Under the pieces are notes generated by a model, which was given only the letters and a program-made list of their open reading frames with translations, did no database searches and had not been told where the DNA came from. Positions 39,209 through 49,052 of a stretch of 64,000 bases of DNA are shown one piece after another (the first letter of the stretch is position 1; the number at the start of each line of letters is the position of its first letter). Location: contig NC_134029.1 in NCBI RefSeq assembly GCF_964204645.1, positions 12,330,850 through 12,394,849 of the forward strand, in the 5' to 3' direction. This DNA comes from Tubulanus polymorphus. Its lineage: Eukaryota > Nemertea > Palaeonemertea > Tubulaniformes > Tubulanidae. The position numbers and the translations under genes were made by a program.

Positions 39209-39743
39209 TTAAAGGGGAACTGCAGTCAAAAAATTTTAATTGGCCATTCATTTCTACTCTTGTTGTTTTTTAGAATAATGGTAGTTGAAATTTCCAATTC
39301 TTCCTAATTAACTTATATGTAAACATTGATGACGTATCCCGGCCCATAGATACACTCATTGAAGATCTCAGTTGAAAATTGCGACTAAAATACTCCTGCT
39401 GGGCTGTCAGTGAGGTCTTAACTTTTATTCATCCACTCACTGTATGAAACGTATCCAAATAATAGCTGATGTGGCATTATGCTGTAGTTTAGAACTGTTA
39501 TTAGACTTTAAGTGATGAAAACACTATGAGTAGCAGCAGTAATACGTATCGAAGTGGGCCGAAATACGTCACAGCCGAGAGAAAGCGTCTGCTACGCGGA
39601 GAAAATGGCGGCGGCCAGTCACTCTACAAAACCCTCTTTTTTGAGTATAAGATGAAATGTTTTTCTGCTGTTTTGAAAATGTATTTATAAAGGTTTCTAA
39701 CACATATAGATACAAAACATTTTTCACTGCAATTCCCCTTTAA
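39209..39743. mobile_element. TTAA-flanked non-autonomous DNA transposon (Kolobok/piggyBac type)
   Basis: The element 39,213-39,739 (527 bp) is bounded by AGGGGAACTGCAGTCAAAAA on the left and TTTTTCACTGCAATTCCCCT on the right. This is a terminal inverted repeat of about 20 bp with two or three mismatches. TTAA follows directly on both sides (39,209-39,212 and 39,740-39,743). TTAA targets are used by Kolobok and piggyBac; AGGGG-type ends fit Kolobok better. It contains GATGACGTA, AATACGTCA (CRE-like, in opposite orientation) and AAATGGCGGC. No transposase ORF. Confidence 0.8.
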
Positions 39744-40084
39744 TATTGTTTGGGTTTCACAATGGAAACGTTTTATAAGGCGTCAAAAAATTACTAACAT
39801 AATGTGTCGGTAACAAATATGCATATTTCAAGTCTGATAAAAGATTTTCGATAATCAATTTTAGGTAGTTAAATAATTGACCAAATCAAGGTATTTGCAG
39901 ACCAGTCATAATGCATATTACATGAAATTTGATTGGCTCAATTCACCCTTATGGCGAACCTTCAGTGACTTTGATGCAGAGAGCTCAACTTGAACAAAAT
40001 CAAAATGCATGAAAACAAAACAACAAGATGCGGTTGCATCTAAGCACGTTCAGTGAGGTGCTAAATAAAGGCACCGTATGTATA

Positions 40085-40330
40085 ATTTCAGAATTAAAGA
40101 TGGCCACCAGTGGGCCATATTTGATGATATCATGACCTAGGTAGTTTGGTCATATAATACGTCATTCCATTTCACATGCTCATATGAAAAGCTCTACATG
40201 TTTGGGGAACAATGGCTATATCAGTTGATAGCCAAAACGCGCATTTTCAAAAACCAAGATGGCCACCAGTCGGCCATATTGGATGGAACCATGACCTACA
40301 TAGTTGGGCCATATGAAAGAGAGGGTTCTT
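40085..40330 (+). repeat. Short interspersed repeat with AGATGGCCACCAGT blocks
   Basis: AAAGATGGCCACCAGTGGGC (40,100) and CAAGATGGCCACCAGTCGGC (40,258) recur 158 bp apart. Each is followed by CATATT and an ATGACCTA stretch. Related phrases (GCTGCCAGTCGGCCA) occur in the pearl-like elements near 60.2 and 61.3 kb. Confidence 0.6.
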
Positions 40331-40439
40331 ACAGATCTGGACACCCAAGATTTCATGATAATTCCCGCATTTCCCTGATCCGTCATCACCAGCAAAAACG
40401 AGACACCAAGAATTCAAATTTGCTGATCAAATTATAAGG

Positions 40440-41370
40440 TTCCACAGTGGGGGCTATTTATCACTTCAATTCAGAGGGCATTAGAGGACACTTTTCCAAA
40501 TAAGAGGATTTAAAGGACATCTGGGAGCCCTGAAAGTTGTGTAGTTTATATGTTAAGATAAAGAAAATAAACAAACATGTCTTGGTTCTGCCCACTTAAC
40601 TTTTTATGGATCGAGACTCTGAAAAACTCCAGCCCTCGTCTGATATAAGTATTACACAGTGAAAAATTTTTGGATTCAAAAAGAAAAAACCCCCACCCTT
40701 GTCATCTTGGAAAATATGGGAATACGAGTTTATTTCCACTTTTTACCTTGAAAGCTAGAGGGTTGTTTGGAGGAAGGGCATTGCTTGAAAAATCTTTTTT
40801 ATTCGTGACTTCAAAGTTCTAGAAGTTTTTATCGTATTTTATCTTTCTTATAGAATTATTTTGTAGTCAAATAAGACCAAAGATAAACATTTGTTTACGG
40901 TCTATGTCCAAAATTTCGTAGGGTACAGGCAGGCGCGGCAGGAAAACAATTTCATATCTTCAAAAAAATATTTTTCACAATATGAAAAAATATTCAAATA
41001 AAATTCATACGATGTCACATATCAGAGGGTGGCTGAATATTGAGTCTTGGGAATGAAACCTCTTCCAATGTATGGCCGCGGAATATATAACACCGGGGCG
41101 TAGTATTAGATCGTTTTAAATCCTGGAATTTACCACTACAATATTCAGACCTCGACCTATACAGCTATAGTTTGCTGCTTAGTATTTTCAGGTCACAAGA
41201 AATTACAATTTATTACAAATTCTATCAAACAGAAAACACAGCACTCATCTTCTGCTACGACGATTATCATACCAAACGTGCACGCGCCAAGCAGCGTTAC
41301 AGCATCACCATATAGTATTCATTCTGTATGAGCGTGTGTTAGTGTGTGCAACAGTCTAATGTTCAGCACT
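40440..41370. other. Unclassified AT-rich DNA
   Basis: No recognisable gene or element. CTGGGAGCCCTG near 40,525 weakly resembles an inverted CAGGCCTCCCAG at 38,026, but without flanking target duplications. Confidence 0.4.
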
Positions 41371-41374
41371 TTTG

Positions 41375-41512
41375 CGCACATGGAGGCCTTGTGTAGTGAA
41401 CGTTTGCTTCACTTCAATCTCAATCACCGGGTATCAAAATGAAACAATACCTGTGGCGATATGTGAAATAATTATATTCTCACCAGCAATCACCATTTAA
41501 AATTTATTCTAC
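41375..41512 (+). repeat. Duplicated segment shared with 49,463-49,604
   Basis: Shares GCCTTGTGTAGTGAACGTT, CTTCACTTCAATCTCAATCA, AAAATGAAACAATACCTG and CGATATGTGAAATAATTATA with 49.5 kb. At 49.6 kb the copy continues into CCAAT and E2F-like sequence and a coding start. Here it runs instead into a pearl-like fragment at 41,513, after which the shared sequence resumes at about 41,650. Confidence 0.85.
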
Positions 41513-41650
41513 TATTCAACGCCCCCTGGTGACCATATATACTATACCTTGAAGCGTCTTCAAAACTTCCCAAAATAACTGGATTCCGTCTACGGACGGA
41601 CGAAAAGTGAACGCAATAGCCCGCTGGGACTAAAGTCCCAAGTGGGCTAA
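41513..41650 (+). mobile_element. Internally deleted pearl/Helentron-like element
   Basis: Contains the central-repeat start TATTCTACTATTCAACGCCC with the CTCF-like motif at 41,520-41,534, then jumps to GAAGCGTCTTCAAAACTTCC, ACGGACGGACGAAAAGTGAA, the hairpin GGGACTAAAGTCCC and the end AAGTGGGCTAA. It replaces about 310 bp present in the homologous 49.6-49.9 kb locus. Confidence 0.75.
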
Positions 41651-41715
41651 AAAACGTACCGCGATTTTACATGAATTGGCTCAATGCCAACCTCATACTG
41701 CTGACAAAGGTAAAC
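41650..41715 (+). repeat. Duplicated exon-end segment shared with 49,912-49,985
   Basis: AACGTACCGCGATTTTACAT, GGCTCAATGCCAACC and ACTGCTGACAAAGGTAAACC match 49.9 kb with few changes. Reading the frame of the 49,826 ORF, this copy has CAA where the 49.9 kb copy has the stop TAA, and stays open to a possible splice donor AAAG/GTAAAC at about 41,706-41,712. This copy may preserve the original exon end. Confidence 0.6.
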
Positions 41716-41923
41716 CAAAAAGCTCATGACAAAAAAATTCACCCGCCCTCGTCATGTCTAGAACAAGAGATCCACGGATCTTAATATCTCGGGCGCAGAA
41801 TGTTGTCTTTGTAATGTATAGGCGCCACCTGATTGATGCATCTGTAAGGTTTTCCTTGAACACTTCATGGATGTGTAAAATCTGCTGATTTCGGTGAACA
41901 ACATCATCGAATCTAATCAGCAA
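41693..41923 (-). CDS. Hypothetical 76-aa ORF, possible exon
   Basis: Minus-strand frame ending at TGA near 41,693. The residues look balanced, with an acidic-amphipathic stretch around HEVFKENLTDASIR and then DIKIRGSLVLDMTRAGEFF. A CAG/GTGGCG donor-like site lies after ASIR, and a weak acceptor-like CAG precedes ILHIHEV. I do not recognise a family. It is on the same strand as the candidate exons at 43.0 and 49.1 kb, but a shared transcript is only a guess. Confidence 0.25.
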   Translation of the reverse strand: MLIRFDDVVHRNQQILHIHEVFKENLTDASIRWRLYITKTTFCARDIKIRGSLVLDMTRAGEFFCHELFGLPLSAV

Positions 41924-42227
41924 TCATCACGAGGTTTGGGCCTATTCGATTGTGCGCGCATAATCTTCCGTGAAGTAGCATATCGATTGAATCTTCAGTT
42001 ATTTGCATAATGAAATAGATATGGGGAGACGGAATCGATACTACGGCTATCAAATTAAAAATGAACATATAAGACTCTCCCATGACTGAGAAATGAGAAA
42101 CTAGAACCGAGCAGATTAATAGATGAGAAGATTAAAAGACCGGTTTGTCTGCGTCAATCGAATATGCCCTTACATTGATTGACAGCGGGAGCTCAGCAAA
42201 CTGCAGGGAGCAGTTATTTTACTTCAA

Positions 42228-42773
42228 TGTAACGTTGTACATCGGCCTTCTAGCCGTTTTATGAAACAAAATGCTCCTTGAAATTTCTTTAAAAATCGCC
42301 ACAAATTCGTCGATTTCTCTTAAATGAATGCAATATTCAAAATTCCATTTCCAACAGATTTTAGCCGCATGATAAAGCTACATTTTGCACATATACATAG
42401 TAGATTGCATGACTTCGTGTCAAAGTTATAACCCCATTTGTTCGCAAAAATTAGATTTTTGGACCAACTACAACATTTAGCCCTAGATAAAAAGGGGTTT
42501 GGATGAAAAACAAGGTATCACCTTTAAAGGGCATAAGCAAGCAATAATAAGGGATTAATATTGTGTGTGGAAACTAGTATTGTACGCCTTGTGAATTTGT
42601 TGTAATATTTGTGTACTGGTGTATTTGCATACTTGAATTTTTTGGTTGGATTATCCGGACAAAGATATAAGTTGCCAGTTTAGCAATAAAGTTATAGTTC
42701 ACGTTATCTACTCATTGTGGGTGGTTTTGCCAGTTCAAGTCGGTGCTGTTGGTGATGTTATCAGGTTGTTACA
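42228..42773 (+). repeat. Possible LTR upstream of the BEL/Pao remnant
   Basis: 546 bp beginning TGTAAC and ending GTTACA, a perfect 6-bp inverted terminal pair, with AATAAA at 42,685-42,690 placed as in an LTR R region. It lies about 750 bp upstream of BEL/Pao gag-like sequence on the same strand. No second LTR copy was found in the window and the primer-binding site is unclear. It could be a solo or 5' LTR, or coincidence. Confidence 0.35.
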
Positions 42774-42804
42774 GTCGACAAGATAGTTAGACTTGAAGGA
42801 ACAA

Positions 42805-42912
42805 GAAAGGCCACCAGTCAGACAACTTGATCTGAATCAAGCCAAATTTTGGCTGGTGTCTAGGGCAAATATATGTACCAACCAAATATCCATATATGAT
42901 GAAAACTTCCTC
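42805..42912 (+). mobile_element. Pearl-like element fragment
   Basis: GGCCACCAGTCAGACAACTT, GGCTGGTGTCTAGGGCAAA and ACCAACCAAATATCCATAT align with the body of the elements at 60.2 and 61.35 kb (GTGTCTAGGGTAGATACATG, AACCAAATAT). The terminal hairpin is absent. Confidence 0.6.
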
Positions 42913-43003
42913 AGAACTTGAATCTGAATAAGGAAGAACGGACGAGAACAATGCCCCTCACATCTTACGGCTGGGGGAAATATCAATAGAGTGATATACT
43001 TAC

Positions 43004-43095
43004 ACAGATTCATCCATCATCTCATAATGAAGATCATCCTCAGCATCCTCCTCCATTTCATCTTCTGAGCTATCATCAATCTCCTCATTACCCGC
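43004..43095 (-). CDS. Candidate internal exon, acidic peptide, 92 nt
   Basis: On the minus strand a strong acceptor (TATTTTTGCTTTCAG) precedes 92 nt ending at a strong donor (GT/GTAAGTAT). One frame is open throughout and starts in phase 0. It encodes about 30 residues, very rich in Glu and Asp (AGNEEIDDSSEDEMEEDAED, then DLHYEMMDES). Acidic linkers like this occur in many nuclear proteins, so no name is given. It sits between the LTR-like segment and the BEL/Pao gag remnant, both on the opposite strand. If it is an exon, those elements would lie in introns of a minus-strand gene. Confidence 0.45.
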
Positions 43096-43521
43096 CTGAA
43101 AGCAAAAATATCATCACTTCATGCATACTTGGAAGTTAATATAATGCTTGGCAATCAAGCAACTGTGAACTTGTACTTAGGTCAAATATAATCAATTTCA
43201 GAGATAATCCGTTTCTACAGATTCTGATTCTGTTCATGAACACTTCCTTCCGGATGATGACATCGAACAATCCTTTATATATTACAATGCAGAAGAACAT
43301 ATGAAGATTTGTTAACCTAAGTCAAGGGTTTAGGCGCCTGTTGGCCTGTTACGGCTACATCAGAATGGAAAATAAATGAAGTGGAAAGAAGTGAAACCGA
43401 AAATATGAAAATGATGATGGACAATTTCATCTAATTAAAATGAGCTTCCCGCAACAGGAGGTACTAACAAAAGGAAAACTACTAGCATCATTTATACTAA
43501 TTAATACAGTATACCAAGGGT

Positions 43522-43930
43522 GATGTTCGCCAGTTGGTCCATAGCTGTTTGGGACAGCAGCCCGACGAGGGTTGAACAGAAGCCAAGCAATTAATTAAAC
43601 AATACTATGGTAGCAGTTATGTGATTGCAATCATACTCCCAGACAAAATAATAAACAGGCCGATTGTTAGATCGGATGATGCTCACACCCTTACAAATTT
43701 GGCGATTCAGCTCATTAGCTGTAAGAATAGCTGTAAGAATACATTGACCATATTGGCTTCATTGGTGAAGTGGAAAACCCTGATAATCTACGAAAGATTA
43801 CGAATCGACTCCCGTTTGTTCTGCAAAAGAAATGGAGAACAAAAGCGGATTGTATCATCATATGTGAAGGCCATGAGATATCAATTGAAGACATTTCTAG
43901 GGTCCTATTTCTACTATGTCTAGATTCATA
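43522..43930 (+). pseudogene. BEL/Pao gag-like region (DUF1759 type), broken
   Basis: Frame 1 from 43,522 reads DVRQLVHSCLGQQPDEG, a TGA stop at 43,573, then TEAKQLIKQYYGSSYVIA and SDDAHTLTNLAIQLISCKN. This is the conserved pattern of the Gag-like domain that precedes the zinc knuckles in BEL/Pao elements. A 12-bp in-frame duplication doubles SCKN near 43,720. Past about 43,765 the family sequence continues in frame 0 (ENPDNLRKITNRLPFVLQKK, then WRTKAD and HEISIEDISR), so a frameshift lies there. The region is on the plus strand, upstream of zinc-knuckle and protease remnants, in normal BEL order. It is non-functional. Confidence 0.8.
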
Positions 43931-44185
43931 CAAACATAGGCTTCAGTAATGTACCATCCTGTTTAGGGAATATTTCTGATGGGATTTCCTAAATCTCAAT
44001 CTTATACAAGCAATGCATGGGTCAACTCAGTTCGTAATCCGAGAATTTATAATCCGCCAACAAATAACTCAGCCAGTAAGACTATTACTAGTGTGTTGGT
44101 ACTTCCAGGGTACCTTTTATTTTCCAGAATTTATGATTATCTGGTGAATTTCCCAATATTTGCTAATAATTGATATGGGCAACGG

Positions 44186-44479
44186 GTGGAGTTTCTAAAG
44201 CTCAAGCCATTATGCTTTTTAAGTTTCGGTTCTAACCATACAGCTCAACAATGCAAAAGCAGAGTATTGTGTATTGTATGTAACGAGAAACATAACAATC
44301 TATTACATAGATACAATTTTCCTGCCACTATTAACTATGTAATTGTCAAGCCTACTTGGATCAACCCCACTGGTGTTTCTTCTTTACCCATGGCAACAAT
44401 TGGTAGTAACAGTCACTCAAAAAACCATGCTAAATCAATTCTTAAACTAAATAGGCCTACCATTGGTCTTATTGGTTAA
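44186..44479 (+). pseudogene. BEL/Pao nucleocapsid zinc-knuckle remnant
   Basis: The ORF contains a decayed first knuckle (CFLSFGSNHTAQQC, apparently missing its first cysteine) followed by a well-kept second motif CIVCNEKHNNLLH. The pair, joined by KSRVL, is typical of BEL/Pao polyproteins. A Ser/Asn-rich linker-like frame (43,979-44,173, same phase) precedes it. The reading frame stops at 44,477 and again nine bases later, and then carries on into the protease-like part in the same phase. Confidence 0.8.
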
Positions 44480-44491
44480 CCTATTTAACCG

Positions 44492-44965
44492 GTTAAAGTT
44501 TGGGGTAATGATAATGTAATTTTAGCCTATGCTTTGTTAGATTCGGGTAGTAACTCTATATTCTGCAAACAATCATTGCTCAATGACTTGGGTATTCACC
44601 TGACAGTTTAACTCGGGAAAAAGCTATCCCTGACAACGTTGATGGAAAATAACTGTTTGACTCAATCATATGTCACTAATTTGGAGTTATCCGACATCGA
44701 AGATAATTTTCAAGTGAACTGACTAATGTTTTTTCATGAAATTCATTGCCTATGACAAAAGACGAACTCCCACGACAAAGTGACATAGACGAATATTCTT
44801 ATCTGGGCGACATGATATTACCCTTTATTGATGCTGAGGACTGGTTATAGATGATAATCATCGGGTATTTGAACCTTTTATATGGGTAGTCATGACAGTG
44901 GACCTTTTGCAGTTAGAGCCCAATTTTTGGGTGGGCAATCAATACAGTGGGTGAACAATCGATAA
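44492..44965 (+). pseudogene. BEL/Pao aspartic protease remnant
   Basis: VKVWGNDNVILAYALLDSGS continues the zinc-knuckle frame. ALLDSGSN is the catalytic D-S/T-G motif of the peptidase family found in BEL/Pao elements. After a stop in GIHLTV, the frame reads LGKKLSLTTLMENN and LELSDI. A shifted frame near 44,755 gives TKDELPRQSDIDEYSYLGD, and another near 44,890 gives VVSHDSGPFAVRAQFLG, both in the family's expected order. No reverse transcriptase or integrase follows, so the element is truncated at about 44,965. Confidence 0.8.
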
Positions 44966-45206
44966 CCATTTTAAGTTAGATTTACCATGGACGAATCCGC
45001 CACTGATCTTACCAACAAGAGGCCCACGGGCCTTATACCTTCATGACGCAGTAGAAGAAGATTCAGTATTCAAAGTTTTACAGAAAGATTGACATTGTAA
45101 CGATGTAACAAGTTTTAAAATAGTTAAGATAGTATAGGCTATGTGGCGATAATGTTCATTTTCTGTTAATATATCCCACAGGGGCTTGTAAACTGGCTTG
45201 GATTTT

Positions 45207-45454
45207 ACTTCCGGGTTGTTGATAATCTCGCGAGAATGGCGCTAAATTTAAACTGCAAATAAATTCAAAATATCACAGAAATACCTCTTGTTGATGTTGT
45301 TTATTTATCCACTATAGAGTTTCGATAAACAATTGGCTGTTAAGGATCAGTATCAGTAGGCGCGACGCCTTACTATATTAAAATAACAAGGGATGAAACG
45401 GCTTCGCTTTGGCCTGTGACCGTATTGATGCGGCGGAAACCACTGCGCATGCGC
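45207..45454. promoter_or_regulatory. ETS, TCTCGCGAGA and NRF1-type motifs in the left foldback arm
   Basis: ACTTCCGG at 45,207-45,214 (ETS/GABP core), TCTCGCGAGA at 45,226-45,235 (a palindrome known from vertebrate CpG-island promoters), followed by ATGGCGC (YY1-like), and TGCGCATGCGC at 45,444-45,454 (NRF1 core). Motif identity is seen; function is inferred. Confidence 0.5.
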
Positions 45455-45622
45455 GGCAACTTTCCGAAAGGTAAGATCAGTTCAAGTTCAATTGATTCTT
45501 CTCAAAAACCTATGTCAAGCCAAGACAATCACACTTCTAAGGAAATTATCAATTTTTGAATTGATGTAGAAAAACTATAATGTGAAGTTTGATTGACAGC
45601 TCACTAGCGCTCGGAAGTTGCC

Positions 45623-45870
45623 GCGCATGCGCAGTGGTTTCCGCCGCATCAATACGGTCACAGGCAAAAGCGAAGCCGTTTCATCCCTTGTTATTTTAAT
45701 ATAGTAAGGCGTCGCGCCCGCTGATACTGATCCTTAACAGCTAATTTTTCATCGAAACTCTATAGTGATTAAATAAACAACATCAACAAGAGGTATTTCT
45801 GTGATATTTTGAATTTATTTGCAGTTTAAATTTAGCGCCATTCTCGCGAGATTATCAACAACCCGGAAGT
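45623..45870. promoter_or_regulatory. Mirrored NRF1, TCTCGCGAGA and ETS motifs in the right foldback arm
   Basis: GCGCATGCGCA at 45,623-45,633, TCTCGCGAGA at 45,842-45,851 and CCGGAAGT at 45,863-45,870 repeat the left-arm set in inverted order. All three have stayed intact in both arms. Confidence 0.5.
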
Positions 45871-45949
45871 AAAATCCAAGCCAGTTTACAAGCCCCTGTG
45901 TATATCCTTACATGAAAAGACAAACCCATTTTAGCTGCCCCAAAGATCA

Positions 45950-46590
45950 CATTACATGAAAAAATGCATCAAGAATTGGTGTAGGCATCGTGCTGAAAAG
46001 AAATCCAAGATGGTTGACAATCCTGGTGGCCATACTTGAACTCAATTTTCAATAAGGGGTAGACATTTCACCTACCAAAATTCTTACACCTAGTATCATG
46101 AAAATGCATCAAGAATTGCAGGCCGTTTCGTGCTAGAAATTCATTATGGCTGACCTGGCGGCCATATTAAAAAGCCGATGACCTCCAAATACTGAAGGCA
46201 TGGACAGCTTACCTACCCTGATCCTCAGACCAGAATTTTGTGATAATCCATCAAGAATTGCAGGCTGCATCGTGCAAACAAGACATTCAAGATGGCCACC
46301 CTAATGGTAGCCATATTTGATCACCAAAGACATTTTTTACAATTAGGGTGGACATCTCGCCAGAACCAATCTTCAAGCTTATTTTCAAACAGATTCATCG
46401 CAAATTACAGGCGAATTACTGTGTCGAATTCAATTCAATTCCGGAGGGCCTGACTTAGGCCTACAATAGGATTCGACTTTTTGAAAAACCAGCACAGATG
46501 CCTATTCAAATCACATTAAAAATCGTAATTAAAAGATTAAGAGCTTCTTAGTTTGATGTCCCTCTTTTCATCGAGCACGTGGTTAAAATT
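45950..46590 (+). repeat. Interspersed repeat, copy 1 (also at 49,985)
   Basis: Shares long stretches with 49,985-50,575: CAATTTTCAATAAGGGGTAG, CACCTAGTATCATGAAAATG, AGCTTACCTACCCTGATCCT and AATTCAATTCAATTCC. It is built from three degenerate sub-units of about 150 bp, each with CATCAAGAATTGCAGGC, a CGTGC phrase and AAGATGG. ORFs across it are accidental. Confidence 0.85.
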
Positions 46591-47687
46591 AATCATATAA
46601 TACATATTATTACATCGAACCTCTTCAACAGCTGATACAACCGCATCATCTTAATTGATTCATATACTAAAACGCTCACTTTGAAAAAACTATGTGGTAA
46701 ATCGATCTGGGATTTTTCAGTAGAATGTCAGACACTAGGTACCTTTCTTTAAAGGTTAATTCGTTGTATGTCATTAACAATCAGTTATATAATACTTTAT
46801 TCATGACTTTGAAGCGGCGCGCCGCTAGCGAACGCTCCAGCAAGGTCAGTCACGTAGGCCAACGCTAACACGAAACAGAGCACGGTTTTGCCGATTAAGA
46901 GCGTCTCTCCACATAAATTAGAGGGACTGTAATGGACCATTTGTTGACACTAACCTTTAATAAACTTCGTACGGATTCAATCAAGATAATTCAACCCTAT
47001 AATTCCACTATTCAACAATCCACGCGCAGCTTAAACATGGCGCCGCAATTCAATACGCTAGTCACGATGTATATATCTCTACACATATCAAAATCACACT
47101 TGAAATACAAGTGTTGACTTAAGAGAAATGATCAAAATCTAGCAATTTGATTGGGAAAATAGCAGCACTATAATTGAAAAAAGTTAATAAACCACCTCCG
47201 ACTGTCTAATCATTTAAAAGCTTTGTCTTCACATGAAGCTAATCCACCTTGTCACAGGTGCACTCTGCCGCCGTTATTCGCCCATTCAACGATAAAAACT
47301 TTCCCACGGTCTTACATCATCTTATGGCCAAATCTTTGGTTTTGGCCACTAAAATTTGTCGCTGCCTTTATGGGAACAGTTCATAGCTACATACAGCCAA
47401 AGCATTTCGAAAGATGGTAAAATTAGCCCGATATTCAACGAAAATGAGCATTGTATTATAACGCTTCTGAGTGTGCTGCAGGGGATGTGTTCTCAGAATT
47501 ACGTCATCAACATCACCGCGCAAACACGAGCGTCCTGTTGCTAGGGCCGTTGCTACAGGCTTTTCTCGAGTTTGGATGAAGATATTAAAAAAAATTTTTC
47601 ATGAGACTACTATAGATGCATACGGTGAATGTTTTATACAAAAAAGATATGATTTAAAAATTTTTTCAAAAACTCTTCATGACCCCT
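46591..47687. other. Unclassified segment with short ORFs
   Basis: Locally GC-rich at 46,815-46,880 (GCGGCGCGCCGCTAGCG). Short plus-strand ORFs at 46,932-47,117, 47,223-47,420 and 47,356-47,716 overlap in different frames and show no motif. AACATGGCGCCGC at 47,035 is YY1-like. Nothing firm. Confidence 0.3.
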
Positions 47688-48622
47688 TTAACCCTTTCAC
47701 TGCCAGTGTTTTGTAATCAATAAACCCTCTCCTGCCACTTGTAATCAGTGGTTTTTGTAGGTATAACATACAACATATTTAATTAGCTCCATGGCTTTTA
47801 CTACTGAATTTAAGTCAGGACAACTATATATGGTTAGGAAGTAAATATACTAAGCTATCTAATCCCACCAAAAAGTGATGCAGTATAAACTAGGTCAACC
47901 AATGACGTCTTCAAGATGGCCGCCAAACTCAGTTCCGTTCGAGAAATGAAATTTCAAACTCATACATCATGTTACAGTAAGCAAATATATGATTATTTTC
48001 AATCTAATACACTAATATGTAATGATTTCTTCACAATAAAGTATATTTCACGTTTATAACCATGGTAATTCAGTTTTTATTGATTTTTTTGTGCCAGAAT
48101 ATAGTCACTTCACTGAGAACAAAATTCTAGGATTTTGAACACATGTTCAATTTTCAGTCAAGACTCTTTTCAGGGTGCCATATTTTTAAACAAGAATAAG
48201 GACACAAGGGAATGTTACCACAAAAATTATGACCAGCTGGCTGATTTCCATTACTGTTATAATCATGATCAACGTTGCCATGGTTATTGTCAACATCATC
48301 ACCCTCAAAATCCAAACTATCCTCAACAGCAAACGATGAATACTCTTCTGACGCTTCATCACTCAGATGTCCAAAATGTGGTATCATTCTGATCAAAAAT
48401 ATCAACGACTTGGTCCAACCTTAGTCGCTTTGTTGTTCTAGCATTATCCATAAGACAATAAGCACACTTGTAAATACACATCAAGTCATTTTCTAAGTGT
48501 AAATATAATGTAAAAGCGGACGTTTTTCAATAAAAACTCTGCGACCTAGAAGTTGAGTTTGAGTCTGTACTACCGATATAGTTCTACCAATATCCGTCAG
48601 GTGCAGACAGTTATAGGGTTAG
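47688..48622 (-). mobile_element. piggyBac-like element, deletion derivative
   Basis: TTAA (47,688-47,691) is followed by CCCTTTCACTGCCAGTG and, inside, by related CCTGCCACTTGTAATCAGTG, a subterminal pattern seen in piggyBac elements. The opposite end near 48,603-48,618 (GACAGTTATAGGG) resembles the inverted terminus but is mutated, and the expected TTAA reads TTAG. Inside, minus-strand sequence resembles a transposase N-terminus. At about 930 bp it is far too short for a full element. Confidence 0.45.
48154..48451 (-). pseudogene. Acidic transposase N-terminus-like fragment, frameshifted
   Basis: Starting with ATG at 48,451 (read leftwards), the frame gives MDNARTTKRLRLDQVVDIFD and QNDTTF, then hits a stop. 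After a one-base shift near 48,365 it goes on as SDEASEEYSSFAVEDSLDFE with more acidic residues. Piggybac-family transposases often begin with a basic helix of this kind followed by an acidic Ser/Asp/Glu tract, and the flanking TTAA-type terminus agrees. No DDE catalytic part is present. Identification is by style and context, not by a diagnostic motif. Confidence 0.35.
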
Positions 48623-48828
48623 GGTGAACAGAGTTACAATTTGAATATACAATGAAAATGAGAAGAGTTGGCACAATTTTTTCAGGAATACGACTTTCAA
48701 TCTATCTTACTAGCATTGGCATGAGGTCCTCGACGTCAACCAATGCTAAAAATTGAGGTGTCAGGGGAGGGTGGACGGCGCACAGTGGACACAATGAAAT
48801 ATACAGGGGAGACATAAATATAACATTT

Positions 48829-48995
48829 TTAGTACTGGAATTGGTATTTCAGAGATTTTAAAAACATAGATAGCCATTGTTTAGCTGGATTCATACCAGA
48901 ATGGATGACTTTTGAGTAACCAGCAGTCACAACGGCATCAAAAAGAGATTCCATCTTAAGACGCTTGGCTACGCTCGAATAAGGCCTACAAGTAT
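48829..48995 (-). CDS. Candidate terminal exon, unrecognised
   Basis: Minus strand: a pyrimidine-rich acceptor-like stretch (TTTTATTGTTGGTAG) precedes a frame reading VDTCRPYSSVAKRLKMESLF, DAVVTAGYSKVIHSGMNPAK and QWLSMFLKSLKYQFQY, then TAA. The composition is protein-like. It lies 50-60 bp from the exon-like block at 49,053-49,157 on the same strand. A short intron with TACTAAT could join them, but the phases match only if the weaker donor TAT/GTATTA is used. No family recognised. Confidence 0.3.
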
Positions 48996-49052
48996 CTACC
49001 AACAATAAAACAGATGGGTTTGTCAAAAAAATAACCCATTAGTAATACATAC

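Larger units (their letters stand above)
45170..45907. mobile_element. Foldback (long inverted repeat) element, 724 bp, 7-bp target duplication
   Basis: 45,177-45,900 starts CACAGGGGCTTGTAAACTGG and ends in the reverse complement of that. The arms are about 300 bp (45,177-45,479 and 45,609-45,900) with few mismatches, around a spacer of about 130 bp. TATATCC flanks it exactly on both sides (45,170-45,176; 45,901-45,907). No ORF. The arms are CpG-rich compared with the surroundings and carry ACTTCCGG, TCTCGCGAGA and TGCGCATGCGC. The 7-bp duplication does not fit a common superfamily cleanly; P-like or hAT-like are possible. Confidence 0.9.

Noticed and set aside
38026-40533. Possible 2.5-kb transposon with CAGGCCTCCCAG-like ends
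   Set aside because: The ends match only over about 15 bp with gaps, and the flanks show no target duplication.
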